From positions 20,484 through 84,483 of the forward strand of contig LJHT01000091.1 of assembly GCA_001295905.1 (NCBI GenBank): 64,000 nucleotides of DNA, given 5' to 3'. The DNA comes from a beta proteobacterium AAP51 (GTDB lineage Bacteria; Pseudomonadota; Gammaproteobacteria; Burkholderiales; Burkholderiaceae_C). Made by a program: the position numbers and the translations under genes. Numbering within the stretch: position 1 is the stretch's first letter; each line of letters starts with the position of its first letter. The notes under the pieces were generated by a model. The model saw only the letters and a list, made by a program, of their open reading frames with translations. It did not search any database and had not been told where the DNA came from. Below, one piece after another: positions 36,044 to 45,819 of the stretch.

Positions 36044-37327
36044 ATGGCCACCCCGACAACCCCCATCCCACGCCAGGCGTGGTCCGTGCTCATCGTCAGC
36101 ACCATCGCCTTCACCGTGTGCTTCATGGTGTGGATGATGTTCGGCGTCATCGGCATCCCGCTGAAGAAGACGCTGGGCCTGAGCGCCACCGAGTTCGGCC
36201 TGCTCACCGCCACGCCGGTGCTCACTGGCAGCCTGATCCGCGTGCCGCTCGGTATCTGGACCGACCGCTACGGCGGCCGCATCGTGATGACGCTGCTGAT
36301 GGCGGCCACCGTGCCGGCCATCTGGCTGATGAGTTACGCCACGGCTTACTGGCACTTCCTGGTCATCGGCCTGTTCGTGGGTCTGGCCGGGGGTTCGTTC
36401 TCGGTGGGCACGCCGTATGTAGCGCGCTGGTTCCCGAAGAGCCGCCAAGGCATGGCGATGGGCGTGTATGGCGCGGGAAATTCCGGCTCGGCCGTCAACA
36501 AGTTCGCTGCTCCGGCCTTGCTGGCCATCGGTGGCTGGGCACTGGTACCGCAGGTGTATGCCGCGGTGATGCTGGGCACGGTCATCCTGTTCTGGCTCGG
36601 CAGCAGCAGCGACCCCAAGCACCTGGTCGCCTCGAACGTGAAGTTCACCGACCAGCTGAAGATGCTGAAGGACCCCAAGGTGCTGAAGTACTGCCAGTAC
36701 TACAGCATCGTCTTCGGCGGCTACGTGGCGCTGGCGCTGTGGATGGTGCAGTACTACGTCGGCGAGTTCGGCCTGTCGATCCAGACTGCCGCGCTGCTGG
36801 CCGCCTGCTTCAGCCTGCCCGGTGGCGTGCTGCGCGCCATGGGCGGCGTGCTGTCCGACAAGTACGGTGCGCACCAGGTCACCTGGTGGGTGCTGTGGGT
36901 CAGCTGGATCTGCCTGTTCCTGCTGAGCTATCCGCAGACCGACTTCACGGTACTCACCGTCAACGGCCCGAAGACCTTCCACATCGGCCTGAACGTCTAT
37001 GTCTTCACCGCGCTGATGTTCATCCTGGGCATCGCCTGGGCCTTCGGCAAGGCCAGCGTCTTCAAGTACATCGGCAACGACTACCCCGACAACATCGGCA
37101 CCGTCAGCGGCATCGTCGGCCTGGCCGGTGGCCTGGGCGGCTTCGTGCTGCCGATCATGTTCGGCGCGCTGATGGACCTCACCGGCATCCGCTCCAGCGC
37201 CTTCATGTTGATGTACGGCGTGGTCTGGGTCTCGCTGATCTGGATGTACTGGACCGAGGTGCGCAAGACCGACCTGATGGGCACCCCAGTGCCGGCCTCC
37301 CTTCTCTCGGCCAGCGCTGCGCGCTGA
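36044..37327 (+). CDS. narK1: NarK1-type nitrate/nitrite transporter
   Basis: The 427-residue protein has about twelve membrane segments and the nitrate-nitrite porter pattern: VWMMFGVIGIPLKKTLGLSATEFGLL in helix 1-2, a GTPYVARWFPKSRQGMAMGVYGAGNSG signature, and GTVSGIVGLAGGLGGF later. NarK1-type members are usually proton-coupled nitrate importers. It is the first of three NNP genes in tandem before narG; the next gene starts 20 bp downstream. Confidence 0.9.
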   Translation: MATPTTPIPRQAWSVLIVSTIAFTVCFMVWMMFGVIGIPLKKTLGLSATEFGLLTATPVLTGSLIRVPLGIWTDRYGGRIVMTLLMAATVPAIWLMSYATAYWHFLVIGLFVGLAGGSFSVGTPYVARWFPKSRQGMAMGVYGAGNSGSAVNKFAAPALLAIGGWALVPQVYAAVMLGTVILFWLGSSSDPKHLVASNVKFTDQLKMLKDPKVLKYCQYYSIVFGGYVALALWMVQYYVGEFGLSIQTAALLAACFSLPGGVLRAMGGVLSDKYGAHQVTWWVLWVSWICLFLLSYPQTDFTVLTVNGPKTFHIGLNVYVFTALMFILGIAWAFGKASVFKYIGNDYPDNIGTVSGIVGLAGGLGGFVLPIMFGALMDLTGIRSSAFMLMYGVVWVSLIWMYWTEVRKTDLMGTPVPASLLSASAAR

Positions 37328-37347
37328 GTCCGCTCCGGACCACCGAC

Positions 37348-38982
37348 ATGAACACCAAGACCACGCGAACCCAGGGCGCCGACATCCACGACTGGCGGCC
37401 CGAAGACGAGGCCTTCTGGAACGCCACCGGCAAGAAGCTCGCCTATCGCAACCTCTGGATATCGGTGCCTGCGCTGCTGTGCGGCTTCGCGGTCTGGGGC
37501 ATGTGGGGAATCATCACCGTGCAGATGCTCAACCTGGGCTTCCCCTTCACCCAGGCCGAGTTGTTCACGCTGACGGCGATTGCCGGCATCTCGGGCGCGA
37601 CCATGCGCATCCCCGCGAGCTTTCTCATCCGGCTGGCGGGTGGACGCAACACTATCTTCCTCACGACGGCCATGCTGCTGGCCCCGGCCATCGGCACCGG
37701 CATCGTGCTGCAGAACCCGGACTGGCCGCTGTGGACCTTTCAGCTGATGGCGTTGTGGTCGGGCGTGGGCGGGGGCAACTTCGCCAGCTCGATGTCCAAC
37801 ATCAGCACCTTCTTCCCGAAACGGCTGCAGGGCACGGCGCTGGGGCTGAACGCCGGCCTGGGCAACTTCGGCGTGACGACGATGCAGATCGTCATCCCGC
37901 TGGTGATGACGGTGGGCCTGTTCGGTGCCTTCGGTGGCGAGCCGATGACGTTGGTGAAGGACAGCGGCTGGATCTTCGGGAAGATCGCCGCCGGCACGCC
38001 CACCTGGGTGCAGAACGCGGGCTTTGCCTGGGTGCTGTCGCTGGTGCCGCTAAGCGTGCTGTGCTGGTGGGGCATGAACAACCTGAAGACGGTGTCGCCT
38101 GCCACGGGTTCTCCGCTCGTCGCTTTCGCCAAGATCACCTACCTGTACACGCTGGCCTTCGTGCCGGCCATCTTCATGCTGTGGCTGTATTTGCCTAAGC
38201 CCACCGGGCTGGGCGTGCTCAGCATGTGGGTGGCTATTCCGCTCGACGTGATCCTGGCCCTGCTGGTGATGAAGCTGGCCGCCTTCGGCGAGATGAAGGA
38301 AGGCGTGAAGAAGCAGTTCGCGATCTTCAAGAACAAGCACACCTGGTCGCTGACGGCGCTGTACATCGTCACCTTCGGCTCGTTCATCGGTTTCTCGATG
38401 GCGCTGCCGCTGGCCATCACGGTGATCTTCGGCTACCAGCACGTGCCTGACGCCAACGGCGTGATGCAGCACACGCTGAAGAACCCGAACGCGCCCTCGG
38501 CCCTGACCTATGCCTGGATGGGCCCCTTCATCGGCGCTGCCATCCGCCCGGTGGGCGGCTGGATCTCCGACAAGGTGGGTGGCTCCATCGTCACCCAGAT
38601 CATCTCGGTGGTGATGGCCGGGGCTTCCGTGGCGGTGGGCTACGTGATGATGCAGGCCTACAGATCGGCCACGCCGGAACAGTACTTCCCGATGTTCCTG
38701 GGCCTGTTCATGCTGCTGTTCCTGGCCAGCGGCATCGGCAACGGCAGCACCTTCCGCACCATCGGCGTCATCTTCGACCGCACCCAGGCAGGCCCGGTGC
38801 TGGGCTGGACCTCGGCCATCGCCGCCTACGGCGCCTTCATCGCCCCGGTGGTGATCGGCGCGCAGATCAAGGCCGGCACGCCGCAATACGCGATGTACGG
38901 CTTCGCGATCTTCTATGCCGTCTGCCTGGTGCTGAACTGGTGGTTCTATCTGCGTGGCAACGCCTACGTGAAGAACCCCTGA
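37348..38982 (+). CDS. narK2: NarK2-type nitrate/nitrite transporter
   Basis: The 544-residue membrane protein begins MNTKTTRTQGADIHDWRPEDEAFWN, a typical NarK2 N-terminal tail, then NLWISVPALLCGFAVWGMW. NNP signatures GGGNFASSMSNISTFFPKRLQGTALGLNAGLGNFGV and GIGNGSTFRTIGVIF are present. NarK2-type proteins generally exchange nitrate for nitrite. It is coupled to narK1 by a short 20-bp gap. The start at 37348 is fixed by the conserved tail. Confidence 0.9.
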   Translation: MNTKTTRTQGADIHDWRPEDEAFWNATGKKLAYRNLWISVPALLCGFAVWGMWGIITVQMLNLGFPFTQAELFTLTAIAGISGATMRIPASFLIRLAGGRNTIFLTTAMLLAPAIGTGIVLQNPDWPLWTFQLMALWSGVGGGNFASSMSNISTFFPKRLQGTALGLNAGLGNFGVTTMQIVIPLVMTVGLFGAFGGEPMTLVKDSGWIFGKIAAGTPTWVQNAGFAWVLSLVPLSVLCWWGMNNLKTVSPATGSPLVAFAKITYLYTLAFVPAIFMLWLYLPKPTGLGVLSMWVAIPLDVILALLVMKLAAFGEMKEGVKKQFAIFKNKHTWSLTALYIVTFGSFIGFSMALPLAITVIFGYQHVPDANGVMQHTLKNPNAPSALTYAWMGPFIGAAIRPVGGWISDKVGGSIVTQIISVVMAGASVAVGYVMMQAYRSATPEQYFPMFLGLFMLLFLASGIGNGSTFRTIGVIFDRTQAGPVLGWTSAIAAYGAFIAPVVIGAQIKAGTPQYAMYGFAIFYAVCLVLNWWFYLRGNAYVKNP

Positions 38983-38991
38983 GCTCGGGCG

Positions 38992-40413
38992 ATGCATCCG
39001 AACGCCGGCACCCACCACGCCATGACGCCCATGACGACGCTGCAGCACTGGAATCCCGAGGACCGCGGGTACTGGGACCGCTCCGGCCGTGCGGTGGCTC
39101 GGCGCAACCTGTGGGTGTCGATCCCCGCGCTGGCCCTGGCGTTTGCGGTGTGGATGCTGTGGTCGGTGGTGGTGGTGCACCTGCCGGCGGCGGGTTTTCG
39201 CTACAGCACCAACCAGCTGTTCTGGTTGACGGCGCTACCCGCCTTGTGCGGCGCCACCTTGCGCATCTTCTACGCGTTTGCGGTGCCGATGATCGGCGGC
39301 CGCCGCTTCACCACGCTGGCCACGGCCAGTCTGCTGCTGCCCGCCATCGGCATCGGTCTGGCGGTGCAGGACCCGAACACGCCGTTTGAGTGGATGGTGG
39401 TGCTGGCGCTGCTGTGCGGCCTGGGCGGGGGCAACTTCGCCAGCTCGATGGCCCACATCAGTTTCATCTTTCCGACCGCCCGCCAGGGCACGGCGCTGGG
39501 CCTGAACGCCGGCCTGGGGCACCTGGGGGTTGCGCTGGTTCAGCTGCTGGTGCCCCTGGCCGTCAGCGCCGGGGTCTTCGGCGTGTTCAGCGGGCCTGCT
39601 CAGCCGACGGCCGATGGCCCGATGTGGCTGCAGAACGCCGGCTTCATCTGGGTGCCGTTGATTCTGGCCAGCACCGCTGCGGCCTGGTTCGGCATGGACG
39701 ACCTGGCGGACACCCACGCCGGCCTGGCCGAGCAGGCGGTGATCTTCACCCGCAAGCACAACTGGCTGATGTGCTGGCTGTACCTCGGCACCTTCGGCAG
39801 CTTCATCGGCTTCGCCGCCAGCCTGCCGATGCTGGTGCAGAGCCAGTTTCAACACGCCGACGCTTTGCATCTGGTGTGGCTGGGACCGTTGATCGGCGCC
39901 GTGCTGCGGCCGCTGGGCGGCTGGATGGCCGACCACTGGGGCGGCGCACGGGTGACCTTCTGGATCTTCGTGGCGATGGCACTCGCAGCGGCGACTGCGT
40001 TGTGGAGCCTGCCCGCGGCCGCCGCCACGGGCGCATCTGGGCAGGGCGGCCACCTCCTCGGCTTCCTCGCGGCCTTCGGTGTGCTGTTCGCCGCATCGGG
40101 CATCGGCAACGGCAGCACGTTCCGGATGATCTCGTGCCTCTTTATCGCCGAACGGGTTCGCCACGCCGAGGCCCTGCCATCGGCCCAGGCCCTGGCCGCC
40201 AAGGAAGGCGCCGTCGAGGCGGCAGCGGCTCTCGGCTTTGCCAGCGCCATCGGCGCCTACGGCGGCTTCTTCATCCCCAAGAGCGTGGGCTCTTCGCTCG
40301 CGATGACAGGCAGTGCCTCGGCAGCGCTGGCGATGTTCATCGCGTTCTATCTCTCCTGCATCGCGCTGACCTGGTGGGCGTACAGCCGACGCAACGCGCC
40401 TTACCCCTGCTGA
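38992..40413 (+). CDS. third NNP-family transporter (NarK2 paralogue)
   Basis: The 473-residue protein shares the NarK2 pattern: NPEDRGYWDRSGRAVARRNLWVSIPALALAFAVWMLW at the N-terminus, GGGNFASSMAHISFIFPTARQGTALGLNAGLGHLGV, and GIGNGSTFRMISCLFI. It is about 70 residues shorter than its neighbour, mainly in the central loops. A second in-frame ATG 10 codons on (MTPMTTLQHW) may be the true start. Tandem duplication of narK2 with divergence is the simplest origin. The direction of transport is unknown. Confidence 0.85.
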   Translation: MHPNAGTHHAMTPMTTLQHWNPEDRGYWDRSGRAVARRNLWVSIPALALAFAVWMLWSVVVVHLPAAGFRYSTNQLFWLTALPALCGATLRIFYAFAVPMIGGRRFTTLATASLLLPAIGIGLAVQDPNTPFEWMVVLALLCGLGGGNFASSMAHISFIFPTARQGTALGLNAGLGHLGVALVQLLVPLAVSAGVFGVFSGPAQPTADGPMWLQNAGFIWVPLILASTAAAWFGMDDLADTHAGLAEQAVIFTRKHNWLMCWLYLGTFGSFIGFAASLPMLVQSQFQHADALHLVWLGPLIGAVLRPLGGWMADHWGGARVTFWIFVAMALAAATALWSLPAAAATGASGQGGHLLGFLAAFGVLFAASGIGNGSTFRMISCLFIAERVRHAEALPSAQALAAKEGAVEAAAALGFASAIGAYGGFFIPKSVGSSLAMTGSASAALAMFIAFYLSCIALTWWAYSRRNAPYPC

Positions 40414-40459
40414 TTCACCTGCTGATCACTGACCGCAGACATCTTCCTAGGACGACAAC

Positions 40460-43400
40460 ATGAGCCACTTTCTGGACCGCCTCACCCACTTCTCGCAACC
40501 CAAGGAGTCCTTCTCCGGCGACCACGGCATCACCACCGGTGAAGACCGGACCTGGGAGGACGCCTACCGCAACCGCTGGGCGCACGACAAGATCGTGCGC
40601 AGCACCCACGGCGTGAACTGCACCGGCAGCTGCAGCTGGAAGATCTACGTCAAGGGTGGCATCGTCACCTGGGAGACGCAGCAGACCGACTACCCACGCA
40701 CGCGCTGGGACATGCCCAACCACGAGCCACGCGGCTGCGCCCGCGGCGCCAGTTACAGCTGGTACCTGTACAGCGCCAACCGCGTGAAGTACCCGATGGT
40801 GCGGGGCCGCCTGCTGGAACGCTGGCGCGCGGCAATGAAGACGGCGAAGACACCGGTGGACGCCTGGGCCACGATCGTCGAAGACGACGCGGCGCGCCGC
40901 GACTACCAGAAGGTGCGCGGCATGGGCGGCTTCGTGCGCAGCAGCTGGGACGAGGTGAACCAGATCATTGCCGCGTCCAACGTCTACACGATCAAGAAGC
41001 ACGGCCCCGACCGCGTCATCGGTTTCAGCCCCATACCGGCGATGAGCATGGTCAGCTACGCCGCCGGCAGCCGCTACCTCAGCCTGATCGGCGGCGTGTG
41101 CATGAGCTTCTACGACTGGTACTGCGACCTGCCGCCCGCCAGCCCGCAGGTGTGGGGCGAACAGACCGACGTGCCCGAGAGTGCCGATTGGTACAACAGC
41201 ACCTACATCATGGCCTGGGGCAGCAACGTGCCGCAGACCCGCACGCCCGACGCGCACTTCTTCACCGAGGTTCGCTACAAGGGCGCGAAGACGGTGGCCA
41301 TCACGCCCGACTACAGCGAGGTGGCCAAGTTGGCCGACATCTGGCTGCACCCCAAGCAGGGCACCGATGCGGCGCTGGCCATGGCCATGGGCCACGTCGC
41401 GCTCAACGAGTTCTATTTCAAGCAGCGCAGCCCGTACTTCGACGACTACGCGCGCCGCTACACCGACCTGCCGCTGCTGGTGATGCTCAAGGAGCACACG
41501 CTCCCTGACGGCAGCAAGACCCTGGTGCCCGACCGCTACCTGCGTGCTTCCGACTTCAACGGCAAGCTCGGCCAGGAGAACAACCCCGAGTGGAAGACAG
41601 TGGCCTTCGACACGAACGGCCGCGCCGTGTTGCCCAACGGCAGCATCGGCTTCCGCTGGACACCCGAAGGCGGTGTCGACCAGGGCAAGTGGAACCTGGA
41701 AAGCAAGGAAGCGCGCCACGGCACCGAGGTGAAGCTGAAGCTGTCCGTCATCGAAGACGGCGAGCAGGCGCATGAGGTGGTGGCCATCGGCCTGCCTTAC
41801 TTCGGTGGCGTGAGCACCCCGCACTTCAAGTCCAACACCCAGAACGGCGAGGTCAACTTCGTCAAGGTTCCGGCGGTACGCCTGCGCTTGGGGAAGGAAG
41901 GCGAGCACCGCGAAGCGCTCGTGGCCACCGTCTTCGACCTGCAGGTGGCGCAGTACGGCATCGACCGCGGCATGGGCAGCGGTGCGAAAAGCTACGACGA
42001 CGACGCGGCCTACACCCCTGCCTGGGCCGAGAGCATCACCGGCACGCCGCGCGACCAGATCATCACCGTGGCCCGCCAGTTCGCCGAGAACGCGCACAAG
42101 ACGCACGGCAAGTCGATGATCATCATCGGCGCGGCGATGAACCACTGGTACCACGCCGACATGAACTACCGCGGCGTCATCAACCTGCTGATGATGTGCG
42201 GCTGCATCGGCCAGAGCGGCGGTGGCTGGGCGCATTACGTGGGCCAGGAAAAGCTGCGCCCGCAAACCGGCTGGACGGCGCTGGCCTTCGCGCTGGACTG
42301 GTGCCGCCCGCCGCGGCAGATGAACAGCACCAGCTTCTTCTACGCCCACACCGACCAGTGGCGCTACGAGAAGCTGGGCATGGAAGAGATCGTCTCACCG
42401 CTGGCCGACAAGGCCCTGTATGCCGGCAGCATGATCGACTACAACGTGCGCGCCGAACGCATGGGCTGGCTGCCCAGCGCACCGCAACTCAAGACCAACC
42501 CCATGCAGGTGGTGAAGGACGCCAGTGCCGCGGGCATGGACCCCAAGGACTACGTCGTCAAGGCACTGAAGGACGGCACCGTCCAGATGAGCTGCGAAGA
42601 CCCCGACGCGCCGCAGAACTGGCCACGTGTGCTCTTCGTCTGGCGCAGCAATCTGCTGGGCTCATCCGGCAAGGGGCACGAGTACTTCTGCAAGCACCTG
42701 CTGGGCACCGAGAACGGCATCCAGGGCAAGGACCTGGGGCACGACGACGCCAAGCCGACCGAGGTGAAGTGGCACGAGCACGGCCCGATCGGCAAGCTCG
42801 ACCTCGTGGTCACGCTCGACTTCCGCATGAGCACCACCTGCCTCTACAGCGACATCGTGCTGCCCACGGCCAGCTGGTACGAGAAGAACGACCTCAACAC
42901 CAGCGACATGCATCCCTTCATTCACCCGCTGAGCGCGGCCGTGGACCCGGTGTGGCAGAGCCGCAGCGACTGGGAGATCTACAAGGGCTTCGCCAAGACC
43001 TTCAGCGAGGTCTGCGTCGGCCACCTGGGCGTCGAGCGCGAAGTGGTGCTCACGCCCATCATGCACGACACCGCCGGCGAGCTGGCTCAGCCCTTCGAAG
43101 TGAAGGAGTGGAAGAAAGGTCAGTGCGAGCTGATCCCCGGCAAGACCGCGCCGCAGATCACCGTGGTGGAGCGCGACTACCCCAACGTGTTCAAGCGCTT
43201 CACGGCACTCGGCCCCTTGATGGACAAGCTGGGCAATGGTGGCAAGGGCATCGGCTGGAAGACCGGCACCGAGGTCGAGCAGCTCGGCCAGCTCAACGGC
43301 AAGACGCTGACCGAAGGTGTGACGAAGGGCATGCCCAAGATCGTGACCGACATCGACGCCTGCGAGGTGATCCTGCAGCTGGCGCCCGAGACCAACGGCC

Positions 43401-44266
43401 ATGTGGCGGTGAAGGCCTGGCAGGCGCTGGGCAAGCAGACCGGGCGCGACCACACCCACCTGGCGCTGTACCGCGAGGACGAAAAGATTCGCTACCGCGA
43501 CGTGCAGGCGCAGCCGCGCAAGATCATCAGCAGCCCGACCTGGAGCGGCATCGAGAGCGAGACCGTTTCCTACAACGCCGGCTACACCAACGTGCACGAG
43601 TACATCCCGTGGCGCACGCTGACCGGCCGCCAGCAGTTCTACCTCGACCACCCGTGGGTGATCGCCTTCGGCGAGGGCTTCAGTAGCTACCGCCCGCCGG
43701 TAGACCTGAAGACCACGGCCGGCATCCACAACATCAAGCCGAACGGGAACAAGGAGATCCTGCTCAACTTCATCACGCCGCACCAGAAGTGGGGCATCCA
43801 CAGCACCTACAGCGACAACCTGCTGATGCTGACGCTGAACCGCGGCGGCCCGGTGGTGTGGCTGAGCGAGGACGACGCCAAGCGCAGCGGCATCGAGGAC
43901 AACGACTGGGTCGAGGTCTTCAACATCAACGGCGCCATCGCGGCCCGCGCGGTGGTGAGCCAGCGCGTGAACCCCGGCATGCTGCTGATGTACCACGCGC
44001 AGGAAAAGATCATCAACACCCCGGGGTCGCAGATCACCGGCGTGCGGGGCGGCATCCACAACAGCGTGACGCGCATCGTGCTCAAGCCCACCCACATGAT
44101 CGGCGGCTACGCGCAGTTCAGCTACGGCTTCAATTACTACGGAACCATCGGCACCAACCGCGACGAGTTCGTGGTGGTGCGCAAGATGGCCAAGGTCGAC
44201 TGGCTGGACACCCCGGCCGACGACCACCTCGCCGAGGCCTACCAGGGCCAAGGTGAGAACCCCTGA
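40460..44266 (+). CDS. narG: respiratory nitrate reductase alpha subunit
   Basis: The 1268-residue catalytic subunit (E. coli NarG 1247) has the FS0 cluster ligands H50, C54, C58 and C93. The YDWYCDLPPASP stretch (218-229) holds the likely Mo-ligating Asp (D219), and the cofactor motif WGSNVPQTRTPDAHFF follows. The N-terminus has no export signal beyond the NarG-type leader, consistent with a cytoplasm-facing enzyme. It reduces nitrate to nitrite with a bis-MGD molybdenum cofactor, receiving electrons from NarH. Confidence 0.97.
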   Translation: MSHFLDRLTHFSQPKESFSGDHGITTGEDRTWEDAYRNRWAHDKIVRSTHGVNCTGSCSWKIYVKGGIVTWETQQTDYPRTRWDMPNHEPRGCARGASYSWYLYSANRVKYPMVRGRLLERWRAAMKTAKTPVDAWATIVEDDAARRDYQKVRGMGGFVRSSWDEVNQIIAASNVYTIKKHGPDRVIGFSPIPAMSMVSYAAGSRYLSLIGGVCMSFYDWYCDLPPASPQVWGEQTDVPESADWYNSTYIMAWGSNVPQTRTPDAHFFTEVRYKGAKTVAITPDYSEVAKLADIWLHPKQGTDAALAMAMGHVALNEFYFKQRSPYFDDYARRYTDLPLLVMLKEHTLPDGSKTLVPDRYLRASDFNGKLGQENNPEWKTVAFDTNGRAVLPNGSIGFRWTPEGGVDQGKWNLESKEARHGTEVKLKLSVIEDGEQAHEVVAIGLPYFGGVSTPHFKSNTQNGEVNFVKVPAVRLRLGKEGEHREALVATVFDLQVAQYGIDRGMGSGAKSYDDDAAYTPAWAESITGTPRDQIITVARQFAENAHKTHGKSMIIIGAAMNHWYHADMNYRGVINLLMMCGCIGQSGGGWAHYVGQEKLRPQTGWTALAFALDWCRPPRQMNSTSFFYAHTDQWRYEKLGMEEIVSPLADKALYAGSMIDYNVRAERMGWLPSAPQLKTNPMQVVKDASAAGMDPKDYVVKALKDGTVQMSCEDPDAPQNWPRVLFVWRSNLLGSSGKGHEYFCKHLLGTENGIQGKDLGHDDAKPTEVKWHEHGPIGKLDLVVTLDFRMSTTCLYSDIVLPTASWYEKNDLNTSDMHPFIHPLSAAVDPVWQSRSDWEIYKGFAKTFSEVCVGHLGVEREVVLTPIMHDTAGELAQPFEVKEWKKGQCELIPGKTAPQITVVERDYPNVFKRFTALGPLMDKLGNGGKGIGWKTGTEVEQLGQLNGKTLTEGVTKGMPKIVTDIDACEVILQLAPETNGHVAVKAWQALGKQTGRDHTHLALYREDEKIRYRDVQAQPRKIISSPTWSGIESETVSYNAGYTNVHEYIPWRTLTGRQQFYLDHPWVIAFGEGFSSYRPPVDLKTTAGIHNIKPNGNKEILLNFITPHQKWGIHSTYSDNLLMLTLNRGGPVVWLSEDDAKRSGIEDNDWVEVFNINGAIAARAVVSQRVNPGMLLMYHAQEKIINTPGSQITGVRGGIHNSVTRIVLKPTHMIGGYAQFSYGFNYYGTIGTNRDEFVVVRKMAKVDWLDTPADDHLAEAYQGQGENP

Positions 44267-44294
44267 ACCCGCCGATCAGCCTAGGAGCAAGAAC

Positions 44295-45818
44295 ATGAAA
44301 GTACGCGCACAGATCGGCATGGTCCTGAACCTGGACAAGTGCATCGGCTGCCACACCTGCAGCGTCACCTGCAAGAACGTGTGGACCAGCCGCCCCGGCG
44401 TGGAATACGCCTGGTTCAACAACGTCGAGACCAAGCCCGGCATCGGTTACCCCAAGGAATGGGAGAACCAGGACAAGTGGAACGGCGGCTGGGTGCGCAA
44501 GGCCAACGGCAGCATCGAACCGCGCCAGGGGGGCAAGTGGAAGCTGTTGATGAAGATCTTCGCCAACCCCAACCTGCCGCAGATCGACGACTACTACGAG
44601 CCCTTCACCTTCGACTACGACCACCTGCAGTCGGCGCCCGAGATGCAGCACGCGCCGACCGCCCGGCCGCGCAGCCTGATCACCGGCAAGCGCATGGAGA
44701 AGATCGAGTGGGGCCCGAACTGGGAAGAGATCCTGGGCGGTGAGTTCTCGAAGCGCTCGAAGGACAAGAACTTCGACGACATCCAGAAGGACATCTACGG
44801 CCAGTTCGAGAACACCTTCATGATGTACCTGCCCAGGCTGTGCGAGCACTGCCTGAACCCGGCCTGCGTCGCTTCGTGCCCCAGTGGCTCGATCTACAAG
44901 CGCGAGGAAGACGGCATCGTCTTGATCGACCAGGACAAGTGCCGCGGCTGGCGCATGTGCGTGAGCGGCTGCCCTTACAAGAAGATTTACTACAACTGGA
45001 AGAGCGGCAAGGCCGAGAAGTGCATCTTCTGCTACCCCCGCATTGAGGCTGGGCAGCCCACGGTGTGCAGCGAGACCTGCGTGGGCCGCATCCGCTACCT
45101 GGGCGTGCTGCTGTACGACGCCGACCGCATCCAGGAAGCGGCCAGCGTCGTCAACGACAAGGACCTGTACCAGGCCCAGCTCGACATCTTCCTGGACCCG
45201 AACGATCCCAAAGTCATCGCCCAGGCCAAGATCGACGGCATCCCCGACAACTGGATGGACGCGGCGCGCAACAGCCCCGTCTACAAGATGGCGGTGGAGT
45301 GGAAGGTGGCGCTGCCATTGCACCCCGAGTACCGCACGTTGCCGATGGTCTGGTACGTGCCGCCGCTCAGCCCCATCACCGCAGCGGCGAACGCCGGCCA
45401 TGTGGGCACCAACGGCGAGATCCCCGACGTCAACCAGCTGCGCATCCCGGTCAAGTACCTGGCCAACCTGCTGACGGCGGGCGACACGGTACCGGTGGTC
45501 GGCGCACTGGAACGCATGCTGGCCATGCGCGCTTACCAGCGTGCCAAGCACGTGGACGGCGAGGCCAACCACGCCGCCATCGACCAGGTGAAGCTGAGCG
45601 TCAACCAGGTCGAGGAGATGTACCAAGTGATGGCCATCGCCAACTACGAAGACCGCTTTGTCATCCCGACGACGCACCGCGAGTACGCCGAGAACGCGTT
45701 CAACGTGCGCGGCGGCTGCGGCTTCAGCTTCGGCAATGGCTGCAGCGAAGGCACGACCGAGACGAGCCTCTTCGGCAGCGAGAAGAAGCGCACCATTCCC
45801 ATCAAGGCGGGGGTCTGA
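44295..45818 (+). CDS. narH: respiratory nitrate reductase beta subunit
   Basis: The 507-residue iron-sulfur protein (E. coli 512) has four Cys clusters: CIGCHTCSVTC, CEHCLNPACVASCP, CRGWRMCVSGCP (Trp in place of one Cys, giving the 3Fe-4S cluster) and CIFC...CSETC. It relays electrons from NarI to NarG. The start MKVRAQIGMVLNLDKC with TAGGAG upstream was chosen over an earlier in-frame ATG. Confidence 0.97.
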   Translation: MKVRAQIGMVLNLDKCIGCHTCSVTCKNVWTSRPGVEYAWFNNVETKPGIGYPKEWENQDKWNGGWVRKANGSIEPRQGGKWKLLMKIFANPNLPQIDDYYEPFTFDYDHLQSAPEMQHAPTARPRSLITGKRMEKIEWGPNWEEILGGEFSKRSKDKNFDDIQKDIYGQFENTFMMYLPRLCEHCLNPACVASCPSGSIYKREEDGIVLIDQDKCRGWRMCVSGCPYKKIYYNWKSGKAEKCIFCYPRIEAGQPTVCSETCVGRIRYLGVLLYDADRIQEAASVVNDKDLYQAQLDIFLDPNDPKVIAQAKIDGIPDNWMDAARNSPVYKMAVEWKVALPLHPEYRTLPMVWYVPPLSPITAAANAGHVGTNGEIPDVNQLRIPVKYLANLLTAGDTVPVVGALERMLAMRAYQRAKHVDGEANHAAIDQVKLSVNQVEEMYQVMAIANYEDRFVIPTTHREYAENAFNVRGGCGFSFGNGCSEGTTETSLFGSEKKRTIPIKAGV

Positions 45819-45819
45819 C

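Noticed and set aside
40415..42349. Long minus-strand frame opposite narG
   Set aside because: Antisense shadow of narG codon bias; the translation is His/Val/Ala-rich without motifs.
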